Source: Kocuria sp. (GTDB lineage: Bacteria > Actinomycetota > Actinomycetes > Actinomycetales > Micrococcaceae). From it: a stretch of 64,000 nucleotides of DNA. Made by a program: the position numbers and the translations under genes. Location of the stretch: NCBI RefSeq assembly GCF_030536815.1, contig NZ_JAUNPE010000003.1:1-64000 (forward strand). Reading direction: 5' to 3'. The stretch's first letter is position 1, and each line of letters begins with the position of its first letter. Positions 8,668 to 16,697 of this stretch are shown piece after piece. The notes under the pieces are model-generated. The model saw nothing but the letters and a program-made list of their open reading frames with translations. It ran no database searches and was not told the origin of the DNA.

Positions 8668-9399
8668 ATGAATCAGGACAAAGTGGGTTCCTTGGACATC
8701 GTCCAGCTCTACCCGCGGGACATGAACATTTACGGGGACTGGGGCAACACCCTGACCCTCAAGCGCCGCGCCGAACGCTACGGCTTCGAGGTGCGGGTCC
8801 ACGACTACAACCCCGGTGACCCCTGGCCGGACCACGCTGACCTCTTCGTGGGTGGCGGTGGGCAGGACTCGGGTCAGTTCCGGGTGGCCGAGGACCTCGC
8901 CCGCGTGGCACCCGCACTGCACGACGCGGCGTCGGCGGGTACGCCCATGCTGGTCATCTGCGGTCTGTACCAGCTCTTCGGGCGGGAGTTCCGCACCGGT
9001 GGTGGCGAGACCCTGCGAGGGATCGACATGTTCGACCTCGAAACGGTGGGTGGACCGGAGCGACTGATCGGCAATGTCGTGACCGAATCCCCGGACTTCG
9101 GCACGATCATCGGCTACGAAAACCATTCGGGGCTGACCACGCTGGGACCGGACCAGGCCCCTTTGGCCGCTGTGGCCAGCGGGGCCGGTAACAACGGTCA
9201 GGACGGCACCGAGGGCGCGCGCACGCACAACGTGCTGGGCAGTTACCTGCATGGATCACTGCTCCCCAAGAACCCGGCCGTGGCCGACTTCCTGTTGCGG
9301 ACCGCAGTGGAAATCCGCGGGGACAGCTTCCCGGACACCGCACTGGACGACACCTACGCGGAGCACGCGCGCGGTGTAGCCAGAACCAGACCTCGTTAG
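8668..9399 (+). CDS. gatD: lipid II isoglutaminyl synthase, glutaminase subunit GatD
   Basis: Releases ammonia from glutamine and passes it to MurT. The 243-residue class I glutamine amidotransferase has nucleophile Cys98 in LVICGLYQLFG and catalytic His195 in GSYLHGSLLPKNP; residues 17-40 (RDMNIYGDWGNTLTLKRRAE) are the typical GatD N-terminus. It follows murT by ten bases with GAGGA before ATG 8668. A short repeat-poor loop rich in G, N and D (about 172-183) precedes the C-terminal helix. Confidence 0.93.
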   Translation: MNQDKVGSLDIVQLYPRDMNIYGDWGNTLTLKRRAERYGFEVRVHDYNPGDPWPDHADLFVGGGGQDSGQFRVAEDLARVAPALHDAASAGTPMLVICGLYQLFGREFRTGGGETLRGIDMFDLETVGGPERLIGNVVTESPDFGTIIGYENHSGLTTLGPDQAPLAAVASGAGNNGQDGTEGARTHNVLGSYLHGSLLPKNPAVADFLLRTAVEIRGDSFPDTALDDTYAEHARGVARTRPR

Positions 9400-9414
9400 C
9401 GAGGTAGGGCCGAG

Positions 9415-9443
9415 TTCGAGGCCCCGTGGTACATCGCTAAAAT
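9415..9443 (+). promoter_or_regulatory. promoter for yebC
   Basis: TTCGAG (9415-9420) and TAAAAT (9438-9443) are separated by exactly 17 bases, in the 107-bp gap between gatD and yebC. The predicted leader is about 57 bases and ends in the very strong ribosome-binding site AGGAGGAA. Confidence 0.6.
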
Positions 9444-9506
9444 AAGGCATAAATCGCAAACCCGGACCGGCTGAGCCGGGTACACAGACTTCTTAGGAGG
9501 AACTCG

Positions 9507-10268
9507 ATGTCAGGTCACTCCAAATGGGCCACGACCAAGCACAAGAAGGCCGCAATCGACGCCAAGCGCGCCAAGGCCTTCGCCAAATACATCAAGGGCA
9601 TTGAGGTGGCCGCGCGCATGGGCGGTGCGGACACCGCCGGTAACCCGGCGCTGGAGCTGGCCGTTTCCAAGGCCAAGAAGAACTCGGTGCCCAACGACAA
9701 CATTGATCGCGCGGTCAAGCGCGGCGCCGGCCTGACCGGCGAGACCATCGACTACTCGGAGATCCTGTACGAAGCTCGCGGCCCCCAGGGCACCGCGCTG
9801 TACATCGAGTGCTTGACGGACAACAAGAACCGGGCGGCCTCCGAGGTGCGTGTTGCGGTGACCCGCCACGGTGGGACCATGGCGGATTCCGGTTCCGTGG
9901 CCTACCTCTTCGAACGCAAGGGCGTGGTCGAGGTGGCCAAGACCGACGGTCTCACCGAGGACGACGTTCTGATGGCCGTGCTCGACGCCGGCGCGGACGA
10001 GGTCATCGAGGAGTCGGAGGTCTTCGAGGTCGTCAGTGACGCCACCGACCTGCCCGGGATCCGTCAGGCCCTGGACGCGTCCGGACTGGACTACAACAAC
10101 GACGATCCCCAGTTCCGTCCCACCATGACCGTGGATCTGGATTCCGAGGGCGCCAAGAAGTTCCTCAAGCTCGTGGACGCCGTCGAAGAGCTCGACGACG
10201 TGCAGAACGTCTACTCGAACGCCGACATCCCCGAGTCCGTCCTGGCGGAGCTCGACGACGAGGACTGA
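9507..10268 (+). CDS. yebC: YebC/PmpR family transcriptional regulator (TACO1-like)
   Basis: Conserved cytoplasmic protein. Family members have been reported both as DNA-binding regulators and, more recently, as factors assisting translation of proline-rich stretches. The 253-residue protein begins with the family signature [21 protein letters not shown] and contains [23 protein letters not shown] and [19 protein letters not shown]. Its position just before ruvC is conserved in many bacteria. ATG 9507 follows AGGAGGAA. Seven bases separate it from ruvC, so they are co-transcribed. Confidence 0.95.
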   Translation: MSGHSKWATTKHKKAAIDAKRAKAFAKYIKGIEVAARMGGADTAGNPALELAVSKAKKNSVPNDNIDRAVKRGAGLTGETIDYSEILYEARGPQGTALYIECLTDNKNRAASEVRVAVTRHGGTMADSGSVAYLFERKGVVEVAKTDGLTEDDVLMAVLDAGADEVIEESEVFEVVSDATDLPGIRQALDASGLDYNNDDPQFRPTMTVDLDSEGAKKFLKLVDAVEELDDVQNVYSNADIPESVLAELDDED

Positions 10269-10275
10269 GAGCCCC

Positions 10276-10947
10276 ATGGCGCGCACGTCGGACGGCGGAT
10301 CGGCCCCGGGACAGCGCATTCTTGCGGTGGACCCGGGGCTGACCCGTTGTGGCTTCGCGGTGGTGGACATGGCGGCCAATCGCACGGGAACGTTCGTCCA
10401 CGTGGAAGTCAACGGCACCAAAGCGCACGAAGCCCTCGAGGATCGAGTGCTGGCCATCATGACGGCGGCCGAGGCGCTCATGGATCGGTTCGCACCGGAC
10501 GTCGTGGCGGTCGAGCGGGTGTTCGCCCAGAACAACGCGCCCACCGTGGTGGGGACGGCCCAGGCCACGGGCGTGGTCATTGCCGCCGCGGCACGGCGTG
10601 GGATTCCGGTGGCGTGGCACACCCCGTCCGAGGTCAAAGCGGCGGTCACCGGGGACGGCGGCGCGGACAAGGAGTCGGTGAACCGCATGGTCGTCCGGAT
10701 TCTCCGGTTGGCCGCGCCCCCGCGACCCGCCGACGCCGCGGACGCTCTGGCTCTGGCGGTGTGCCACGGCTGGCGCGGCGGCATGGCCGGGATGAATGCG
10801 GCGGCCAAGACGTCCACGCATTCGGGTTCTCAGCCCTCCTCCGTCCGAGCCTCCGGGCTCACCCCGGCGCAGCAGGCGTGGAAACAGGCCGAGGCGTCAG
10901 CTCGGCAACCCAAGGCCCCCCGGGCCGCCCGGTCACCGCGCCGCTGA
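10276..10947 (+). CDS. ruvC: crossover junction endodeoxyribonuclease RuvC
   Basis: Resolves Holliday junctions during recombinational repair, together with RuvAB. The 223-residue protein has the RNase H-fold acidic residues in [11 protein letters not shown] (Asp19), [21 protein letters not shown] and [16 protein letters not shown]. It is longer than the E. coli enzyme (173 aa): about 50 extra C-terminal residues are rich in A, S, P and basic residues and look disordered. Cotranscribed with yebC; ruvA follows after a gap of about 145 bases that contains a separate promoter. Confidence 0.95.
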   Translation: MARTSDGGSAPGQRILAVDPGLTRCGFAVVDMAANRTGTFVHVEVNGTKAHEALEDRVLAIMTAAEALMDRFAPDVVAVERVFAQNNAPTVVGTAQATGVVIAAAARRGIPVAWHTPSEVKAAVTGDGGADKESVNRMVVRILRLAAPPRPADAADALALAVCHGWRGGMAGMNAAAKTSTHSGSQPSSVRASGLTPAQQAWKQAEASARQPKAPRAARSPRR

Positions 10948-10998
10948 CCCGGAGGGTTCCGCCGATGACGCGGCCCGGCAGAGCGGGGCGCGCTGTGC

Positions 10999-11021
10999 GA
11001 GTCGGTGGGAGTTGTTAGAGT
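10999..11021 (+). promoter_or_regulatory. RecA-independent DNA-damage promoter motif upstream of ruvA
   Basis: GAGTCGGTG (10999-11007), eight bases, then TAGAGT (11016-11021). This matches the mycobacterial damage-promoter consensus TTGTCRGTG-N8-TANNNT at 7 of 9 upstream positions, with exact spacing and a perfect -10 pattern. In mycobacteria this motif is used by PafBC-dependent repair genes. The predicted transcription start is the G of the GTG at 11028. Confidence 0.6.
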
Positions 11022-11027
11022 GATCCC

Positions 11028-11096
11028 GTGCTGCAGTTCGTATACATGTTCGAATCAATGGCGGGGACATCCCGCGTGACGGGAGCCGCCCTGTGA
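11028..11096 (+). CDS. putative leaderless 22-residue leader peptide upstream of ruvA
   Basis: A GTG-initiated ORF begins exactly six bases after the TAGAGT -10 box, so the transcript would start on its first codon. It encodes 22 residues (beginning MLQFVYMFESMAG) and stops with TGA at 11094-11096, overlapping the ruvA GTG start in the GTGA arrangement used throughout this window for coupled genes. ruvA also has its own GGGAG seven bases upstream, located within this ORF. No homology is recognised; its value may be in coupling translation and not in the peptide itself. Confidence 0.5.
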   Translation: MLQFVYMFESMAGTSRVTGAAL

Positions 11097-11737
11097 TTGC
11101 TTCGGTGTCCGGTGAGGTGCGTTTTGTGGGCGCCGCACAGGCGGTCATTGAGGTCTCCGGTTTCGGGATCGAAATTCAAGCCAGTCCGCACACCCTGGCG
11201 GGTCTGCGCACGGGATCGGCGGTGCATTTACACACCGCCTACATTGCCCGCAAGGACGAAGCACCCCTGCTGTTCGGTTTCGCGGGAGCGGACGAGAAGG
11301 AGGTCTTCACCGTGATGCTCGGCGTCTCCGGTGTGGGGCCGCGCACCGCGTTGGCCGCGGTCTCGGTTCTCGGCCCGGATGAGACCCGGCGGGCCATTGC
11401 GAGCGGTGACGACAAAGCCTTCACCGCGGTCCCGGGAATCGGCCCCAAATCCGCCCGTCGTATCGTGTTGGAACTGGCGGACAAGCTCGTTCTTCCGGAA
11501 CCGCGGGAAACCGCGGCAACTCAACCTCAGGTGCAGGTGTGGCGCGAACAGGTCATGGGCGCCCTCGTGGGGCTGGGCTGGAGCGAGAAGGACGCGATCC
11601 GCGGCATCGACGACGCGCTGGAGACGCAACCCGAATTGGCCGACACCGGCAACGTGGCCGAGATCCTCCGTGCGGTCCTGTCCTGGCTGGGAACCGCCAA
11701 GGGCACGAGTCACACACATGGTCGAGGACGGTCCTGA
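11093..11737 (+). CDS. ruvA: Holliday junction branch migration protein RuvA
   Basis: Tetrameric junction-binding subunit that loads RuvB. The 214-residue protein shows the N-terminal OB fold ([13 protein letters not shown]), the two helix-hairpin-helix motifs ([17 protein letters not shown] and [16 protein letters not shown]), a linker, and the C-terminal RuvB-interacting domain ([16 protein letters not shown]). GTG 11093 follows GGGAG and overlaps the stop of the small leader ORF. The ruvA stop and ruvB start share one base (TGATG). Confidence 0.96.
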   Translation: MIASVSGEVRFVGAAQAVIEVSGFGIEIQASPHTLAGLRTGSAVHLHTAYIARKDEAPLLFGFAGADEKEVFTVMLGVSGVGPRTALAAVSVLGPDETRRAIASGDDKAFTAVPGIGPKSARRIVLELADKLVLPEPRETAATQPQVQVWREQVMGALVGLGWSEKDAIRGIDDALETQPELADTGNVAEILRAVLSWLGTAKGTSHTHGRGRS

Positions 11738-12843
11738 TGGCTTACGAGGAACGCGGTGCCGCACAGGGACAGCAAAGACTCGTCGGTGCGGAGGGGGACC
11801 TGGACGACCAGCAGCTCGAAGCGAGTCTCCGCCCGGGTACCCTGGACGACTTCGTGGGGCAAAAGCGCGTGCGCGCCCAGCTGTCCCTCGTCCTGGAAGC
11901 CTCCAAGTTGCGCGGGCGCACCGCGGACCACGTCCTGATGTCGGGGCCCCCGGGGCTCGGTAAGACCACGCTGGCCATGATCATTGCCCAGGAACTGGAC
12001 GTTCCGCTACGGATCTCGTCCGGTCCGGCAATTCAACACGCCGGGGATCTCGCGGCCATCCTGTCCTCACTGACCCACGGCGAGGTGCTGTTCCTGGACG
12101 AGATCCACCGCATGTCCCGACCGGCCGAGGAGATGCTCTACATGGCCATGGAGGACTTCCGCGTGGACATCGTGGTCGGTAAGGGCGCCGGCGCCACGTC
12201 CATCCCGCTGGACCTGCCGCCGTTCACCCTGGTGGGCGCGACCACGCGCGCCGGTCTGCTTCCGGGGCCGCTGCGTGACCGCTTCGGCTTCACCGGTCAC
12301 CTGGAGTTCTACTCGGTTGCGGAACTGGAGCTCGTGCTGCGGCGTTCGGCGGGTCTGCTGGATCTGAACATGACCTCGGAGGGATTTTACGAAGTGGCCT
12401 CGCGGTCCCGCGGCACCCCGCGCATCGCCAACCGTTTGCTGCGCCGCGTCCGCGACTGGGCGCTGGTGCACGAGGTGGATCTGATCGACGCGCGCACCGC
12501 CGGAGCCGCCCTGGACATGTACGAGGTGGATGCCAGGGGACTGGACCGCCTGGACCGCAATGTGCTTTCCGCTCTGGTCACCAAGTTCAACGGGGGACCG
12601 GTGGGCTTGTCCACGCTGGCCATCGCGGTGGGCGAGGAGACCGAAACGGTTGAAACCGTGGCCGAACCGTTCCTCGTGCGCGAAGGGTTGTTGGGACGCA
12701 CCCCCCGGGGGCGCATTGCCATGGCGGCGGCGTGGGAGCACCTGGGTCTCAACGTGCCCGACCACGCTGCCTTCAAGGACCCCGCCCTGCGCACCGCCCT
12801 GGCCACGGAGTCCCCGGACGAGGAGCAGCCCACCGCGTTCTGA
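11737..12843 (+). CDS. ruvB: Holliday junction branch migration ATPase RuvB
   Basis: Hexameric AAA+ motor that drives branch migration. The 368-residue protein contains Walker [12 protein letters not shown], Walker B LFLDEIHR, sensor 1 [11 protein letters not shown], the arginine-finger region PLRDRFGF, and the C-terminal winged helix ([26 protein letters not shown]). An N-terminal extension of about 20 residues precedes the usual [15 protein letters not shown] 11737 follows GAGGA; the upstream open frame inside ruvA is not coding. Confidence 0.97.
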   Translation: MAYEERGAAQGQQRLVGAEGDLDDQQLEASLRPGTLDDFVGQKRVRAQLSLVLEASKLRGRTADHVLMSGPPGLGKTTLAMIIAQELDVPLRISSGPAIQHAGDLAAILSSLTHGEVLFLDEIHRMSRPAEEMLYMAMEDFRVDIVVGKGAGATSIPLDLPPFTLVGATTRAGLLPGPLRDRFGFTGHLEFYSVAELELVLRRSAGLLDLNMTSEGFYEVASRSRGTPRIANRLLRRVRDWALVHEVDLIDARTAGAALDMYEVDARGLDRLDRNVLSALVTKFNGGPVGLSTLAIAVGEETETVETVAEPFLVREGLLGRTPRGRIAMAAAWEHLGLNVPDHAAFKDPALRTALATESPDEEQPTAF

Positions 12844-13038
12844 CGGGCTGGCACATCCCGCCTCCGCGAATCGGGCTCTGGGCCGCCGGATGGGAGTGGC
12901 AAGCTCAGGACGTGTCACGGTTCAGCGGGCGACCAGCTGGATCACCTAGACTTGACCGGATTCCCATGATGGCGGCGGTGCACCCACCCGGTAACTGCGG
13001 TCACTCAGCCGTGAACATCGTCTACAGAACGGAACTTC

Positions 13039-13566
13039 GTGATTCTCTCCGCGCAACTTCTTGCCCAGGCCCAGCAGTCAGGAGGCGGCGGAACCGCATG
13101 GTTCTTGCCCGTCATGCTGGTGGTGATGGTGTTGCTGTTGTGGCTGCCCATGCGTCGTCAGAAGAAGGCTCAGGCTCAGATCAAGGCCAAGCAGGCGACC
13201 ATGGAACCCGGTACCCGCGTGATGACCAGCTTTGGTCTCTACGGCACCGTTCTGTCCATCGACCGGGACGAGAACAAGGCAGTCCTGGAGGTTTCCCCGG
13301 GAACCTCGGTGACCGTGCACACCCAGACCGTGACCACCGTTCTGGACGATCCCGCCACCCAGAACGCCGCACTTGCCCAGGGCGCCACCGTTGACGGGGA
13401 CGGTTCCACGGCCGCGGGAGACACACGCGACAACGTGGCCGAGCGTGAGCACGATGTGCCCGGTGACACCGCCCCCGGCGAGCCCGCCGCGGGTGACAAC
13501 GTCCCGGGACATGACACCCAAAGCGGCACGTGGCGCGACAACCGCCGCGATAACGACACCAACTGA
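13039..13566 (+). CDS. yajC: preprotein translocase subunit YajC
   Basis: Small membrane partner of SecDF in protein export. After an N-terminal glycine-rich segment comes one transmembrane helix (about residues 20-37, FLPVMLVVMVLLLWLPMRR), then the conserved cytoplasmic domain (RRQKKAQAQIKAKQ, GTRVMTSFGLYGTVLSID, VSPGTSVTVHTQTVTTVL). A hydrophilic tail of about 70 residues (D, T, G, N rich) follows; it is longer than in E. coli (110 aa) but common in actinobacteria. Start is GTG 13039 with a weak ribosome-binding site (ACGGAAC). A hairpin separates it from secD. Confidence 0.88.
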   Translation: MILSAQLLAQAQQSGGGGTAWFLPVMLVVMVLLLWLPMRRQKKAQAQIKAKQATMEPGTRVMTSFGLYGTVLSIDRDENKAVLEVSPGTSVTVHTQTVTTVLDDPATQNAALAQGATVDGDGSTAAGDTRDNVAEREHDVPGDTAPGEPAAGDNVPGHDTQSGTWRDNRRDNDTN

Positions 13567-13581
13567 ACACATGCGTGAGTC

Positions 13582-13604
13582 ACGGGCCGAGAGCATCGGC
13601 CCGT
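13582..13604 (+). terminator. hairpin between yajC and secD, partial terminator or attenuator
   Basis: A perfect 9-bp GC-rich stem (13582-13590 with 13596-13604) with a five-base loop is followed by TTCTC. The short T-run suggests incomplete termination, which would lower secDF expression relative to yajC. Confidence 0.6.
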
Positions 13605-13673
13605 TTCTCATGACCGGACCCAGGTGCGGCGTGCTCGGCGGCCACACCAACCGTGCGTTGTTGAAGGGCAGAC

Positions 13674-15521
13674 ATGGCATCACGTAAGGGCACTTCGGGC
13701 CCGTCGGAACCCGAAGAGTCACAAAAACTCACCCCCCAAGCGGCACCGACCCGCGCGCCCAGATCGGTGAAATCGGGATCGAATACGGCCCTGACGGCGG
13801 CCAAGCGCGGCCTGGCAGCGCTGGCTGTGATCACCATTGCCCTGGCAGGGATCCTGATCTACGGGGTCACCACCGACCGCACCGGTTGGGCTCCCAAGCT
13901 GGCCCTGGACCTCGAGGGCGGCACCCAAATGGTGCTGTCCCCGGAGCTCCAGGAAGCGCAGGACGGCCAGGAGATCACCCAGGAGCAACTCGATCAGGCA
14001 GTGGAGATCATTCGGCAGCGCGTGGACGGCACGGGTGTCTCCGAGGCGGAAATCAGCACGCAGTCCGGATCGAACATTGTGGTGTCCATGCCCGGGGTTC
14101 CCTCCGCCGAAACTCGTGACCTGATTCAGACCTCCGCCCAAATGGCGTTCCGGCCCGTGATCACCACGGCGGAGGGCGCGCCCACTCCCGAGGACCAGCG
14201 CACGGCACTCAAGGACATTCCCAAACCGGATGCCGAGCCCACGGACTCCTCGGATCCCAACTGGGTGACACCCGAGCTCGTCACCGAGTTCGAGGCCCTT
14301 GACTGTTCCGCGCAGCGACCCCAGGAGGAACGCAAGGCGCAGGATCCCGACAAGGCCATTGTTTCCTGCGATCCGGCGAACAACACCAAGTACATTCTTG
14401 GCCCGTTGGAGATCCCCGGCACAGACATCGACGACGCCTCTTACGGCACCGCGACCAACCAGCAGGGCATGTCCACGGGCCAGTTCGCCGTGAACCTGCA
14501 GTTCAACGCGGAGGGGACCCAGACCTTCAAGGAACTCTCCGAGCGCCTGTACCAGATCGGGCAGTCCCAGGAGGGTGATCCCCGGTCCCAGTTCGCGATC
14601 CTGCTGGACGGCACGGTGATCTCCGCGCCGTCCATGAACGCCGTGATCACCGACGGCAGCGCCCAGATCACCGGATCCTTCACGGAGGACGAGGCGCAAT
14701 TCCTCTCCGAGCAGCTCAAGTACGGTGCGCTGCCGGTAAGTTTCAGCATCCAGTCGGAGCAGCAGATCTCCGCGACCCTCGGCAGCAACCAGTTGCGGAT
14801 GGGTATCATCGCCGGTCTCGTGGGTCTGGCTTTGGTGTGCGTGTATTCGATGTTCCAGTACCGCTGGCTCGGACTGGTGACCATCTCCTCCCTGCTCGTG
14901 GCGGGCCTGATCACCTACTTCGCCATCACGCTGCTGGGGTGGAGCGCCAACTACCGCCTGTCGCTGGCCGGTGTGGCCGGCCTGATCGTGGCCATCGGGC
15001 AGACCGCCGACTCGTTCATCGTGTACTTCGAACGCATCAGGGACGAGATCCGCGCGGGCAGAAGCATTCCCGCCGCGGTGGACCACGGCTGGAAGCGGGC
15101 CCGGCAGACGGTGCTCGCGGCCAAGGCCGTCAACCTTCTGGCTGCGGTCGTGCTGTATTTCGTGGCCGTGGGCAACGTGCGGGGTTTCGCGTTCACCCTT
15201 GGTTTGACCGCGATCGCGGACTTGCTCGTGGTCTTCCTCTTCACCCACCCGATCATGGTGCTGCTCACGCGCACCCGCTACTTCGGAGGTGGCGCGAAGA
15301 ACTCGGGCCTGGACCCGGAAGCCTTGGACGCCGTCCCGCTGTACCGCGGCGCGGGTCGCCTGCGTAGCCCCGAGGACAGCGACGGGCTGACGATTGCCGA
15401 GCGGCGTCGTCGACAGAAGGCCGCCGAGACCCAGGGCGACGGCGCCGGGGACGGATCCGCCGCATCCGGCGGTTCCAGCGCCGTGGACCAGACCGCCTTG
15501 ACGGAGGGGAGCACCCGATGA
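13674..15521 (+). CDS. secD: protein translocase subunit SecD
   Basis: Uses the proton gradient to pull secreted proteins across the membrane, as a complex with SecF. The 615-residue protein has a cytoplasmic lead of about 40 residues, TM1 (about 44-63), the periplasmic P1 domain starting with ALDLEGGTQMVL, and five further membrane helices in the second half. These include LAGVAGLIVAIGQTADSFIVYFERIRDEIRAG, the conserved RND signature helix. The C-terminal cytoplasmic tail is rich in G, D and A. AAGGG precedes ATG 13674. The secD stop overlaps the secF start (ATGA). Confidence 0.96.
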   Translation: MASRKGTSGPSEPEESQKLTPQAAPTRAPRSVKSGSNTALTAAKRGLAALAVITIALAGILIYGVTTDRTGWAPKLALDLEGGTQMVLSPELQEAQDGQEITQEQLDQAVEIIRQRVDGTGVSEAEISTQSGSNIVVSMPGVPSAETRDLIQTSAQMAFRPVITTAEGAPTPEDQRTALKDIPKPDAEPTDSSDPNWVTPELVTEFEALDCSAQRPQEERKAQDPDKAIVSCDPANNTKYILGPLEIPGTDIDDASYGTATNQQGMSTGQFAVNLQFNAEGTQTFKELSERLYQIGQSQEGDPRSQFAILLDGTVISAPSMNAVITDGSAQITGSFTEDEAQFLSEQLKYGALPVSFSIQSEQQISATLGSNQLRMGIIAGLVGLALVCVYSMFQYRWLGLVTISSLLVAGLITYFAITLLGWSANYRLSLAGVAGLIVAIGQTADSFIVYFERIRDEIRAGRSIPAAVDHGWKRARQTVLAAKAVNLLAAVVLYFVAVGNVRGFAFTLGLTAIADLLVVFLFTHPIMVLLTRTRYFGGGAKNSGLDPEALDAVPLYRGAGRLRSPEDSDGLTIAERRRRQKAAETQGDGAGDGSAASGGSSAVDQTALTEGSTR

Positions 15522-16564
15522 GCAACCGACTCGCACGCTTCGGTAACGACCTGCACAGTGGCCGCACCTCGTACCCGTTCGTGGGCAAGCGCAAGCTGTG
15601 GTTGTCCCTGGCCCTGGGGCTCGTGCTGCTGTCCATGCTGATCCCCGTGCTCAAGGGTGGATTCAATCTGGGCATCGACTTCACCGGCGGCTCAGAATTC
15701 ACGGTCTCGGGTGTTGAGAACCCGGACGTCCAGACCGGCGAGCAAGCGGTGGCGGACTCCTCGGATGCCGGGGGCGTGTCCGTGACCAATATTGCGCCGG
15801 GCACCGTGCGGGTGCAGACCGAGCAGCTCGACGACGATCAGACCCTGGCCGTGAAGGACGCCTTGCAGGACGCCTACGGCGCCTCCGACGACCAGGTGAC
15901 CTCCAACTTCGTAGGACCCACGTGGGGTCAGGGTGTGACGCAACAGGCTCTGTGGGGTTTGCTGGTTTTCGTCTTTCTGGCCACGGTGCTCATGGCGCTG
16001 TACTTCCGCACGTGGAAAATGTCCGTGTCCGCGGTCGCTGCCATGCTGGCCACCATTGTGATCACCGCCGGGGTGTACTCCCTGGTCGGCTTCGAAGTCA
16101 CGCCGTCCGCGGTGATCGGCTTCCTGACCGTGCTGTCGTATTCGCTGTACGACTCGGTCGTGGTCTTCGACAAGGTGCGCGAGAACACCAAGGGACTGCT
16201 GAGCGGTTCAGCGCCGCAGGAGAGAGCCAAACGCACGTTCTCCGAGCAGGTCAACCTGGCCGTCAATCAAACCCTGGTGCGCTCGATCAACACGTCCGTG
16301 GTGGGCATCCTGCCCGTGGGCGCGATCCTGTTCATCGGCGCGTACTTGCTGGGCGCCGGCACGCTCAAGGATCTGTCCCTGTCATTGTTCGTGGGCATCA
16401 TTGTGGGCACGGTGGCCACCATGTTCGTGGCGGCGCCCATGTACTCCTGGCTGCGCGGAGTCGAACCCGCGGTGCGCGATCAGCAACGAAAGGTGCTGGA
16501 CGCACGCCAGAGCGACGGCGCGCCCGTCACCTCCGACCCGGTTCAGGCCGGTCCCCGCGAATAG
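15518..16564 (+). CDS. secF: protein translocase subunit SecF
   Basis: Forms the SecDF complex with the preceding gene. The 348-residue protein has TM1 after about 25 residues (LWLSLALGLVLLSMLIPVL), the periplasmic motif GIDFTGGSEF, and five C-terminal helices with SYSLYDSVVVFDKVREN, the SecF counterpart of the SecD signature. Translationally coupled to secD. In mycobacteria and streptomycetes secF is followed by apt and relA; here no apt gene is present and relA follows after 133 bases. Confidence 0.96.
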   Translation: MSNRLARFGNDLHSGRTSYPFVGKRKLWLSLALGLVLLSMLIPVLKGGFNLGIDFTGGSEFTVSGVENPDVQTGEQAVADSSDAGGVSVTNIAPGTVRVQTEQLDDDQTLAVKDALQDAYGASDDQVTSNFVGPTWGQGVTQQALWGLLVFVFLATVLMALYFRTWKMSVSAVAAMLATIVITAGVYSLVGFEVTPSAVIGFLTVLSYSLYDSVVVFDKVRENTKGLLSGSAPQERAKRTFSEQVNLAVNQTLVRSINTSVVGILPVGAILFIGAYLLGAGTLKDLSLSLFVGIIVGTVATMFVAAPMYSWLRGVEPAVRDQQRKVLDARQSDGAPVTSDPVQAGPRE

Positions 16565-16587
16565 AGCGCCGCGCGTGCGTTACACTC

Positions 16588-16613
16588 GCCCCCGTACCGT
16601 TCGGTGCGGGGGC
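16588..16613 (+). terminator. stem-loop after secF
   Basis: An 11-bp stem (16588-16598 with 16603-16613, one G-T pair) with a four-base loop lies 24 bases after the secF stop. No T-run follows, so it may act as a Rho-independent-like barrier or an mRNA 3' end. TAGACT at 16621-16626 just after it could be the -10 box for relA. Confidence 0.5.
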
Positions 16614-16697
16614 ATGCTACTAGACTCGGTTACTTAGCGCACCGGGCGCCAAGATCCCGTCCCGGCCAGCGGTGATCCGTGAGGAGGCTGTGGAACC

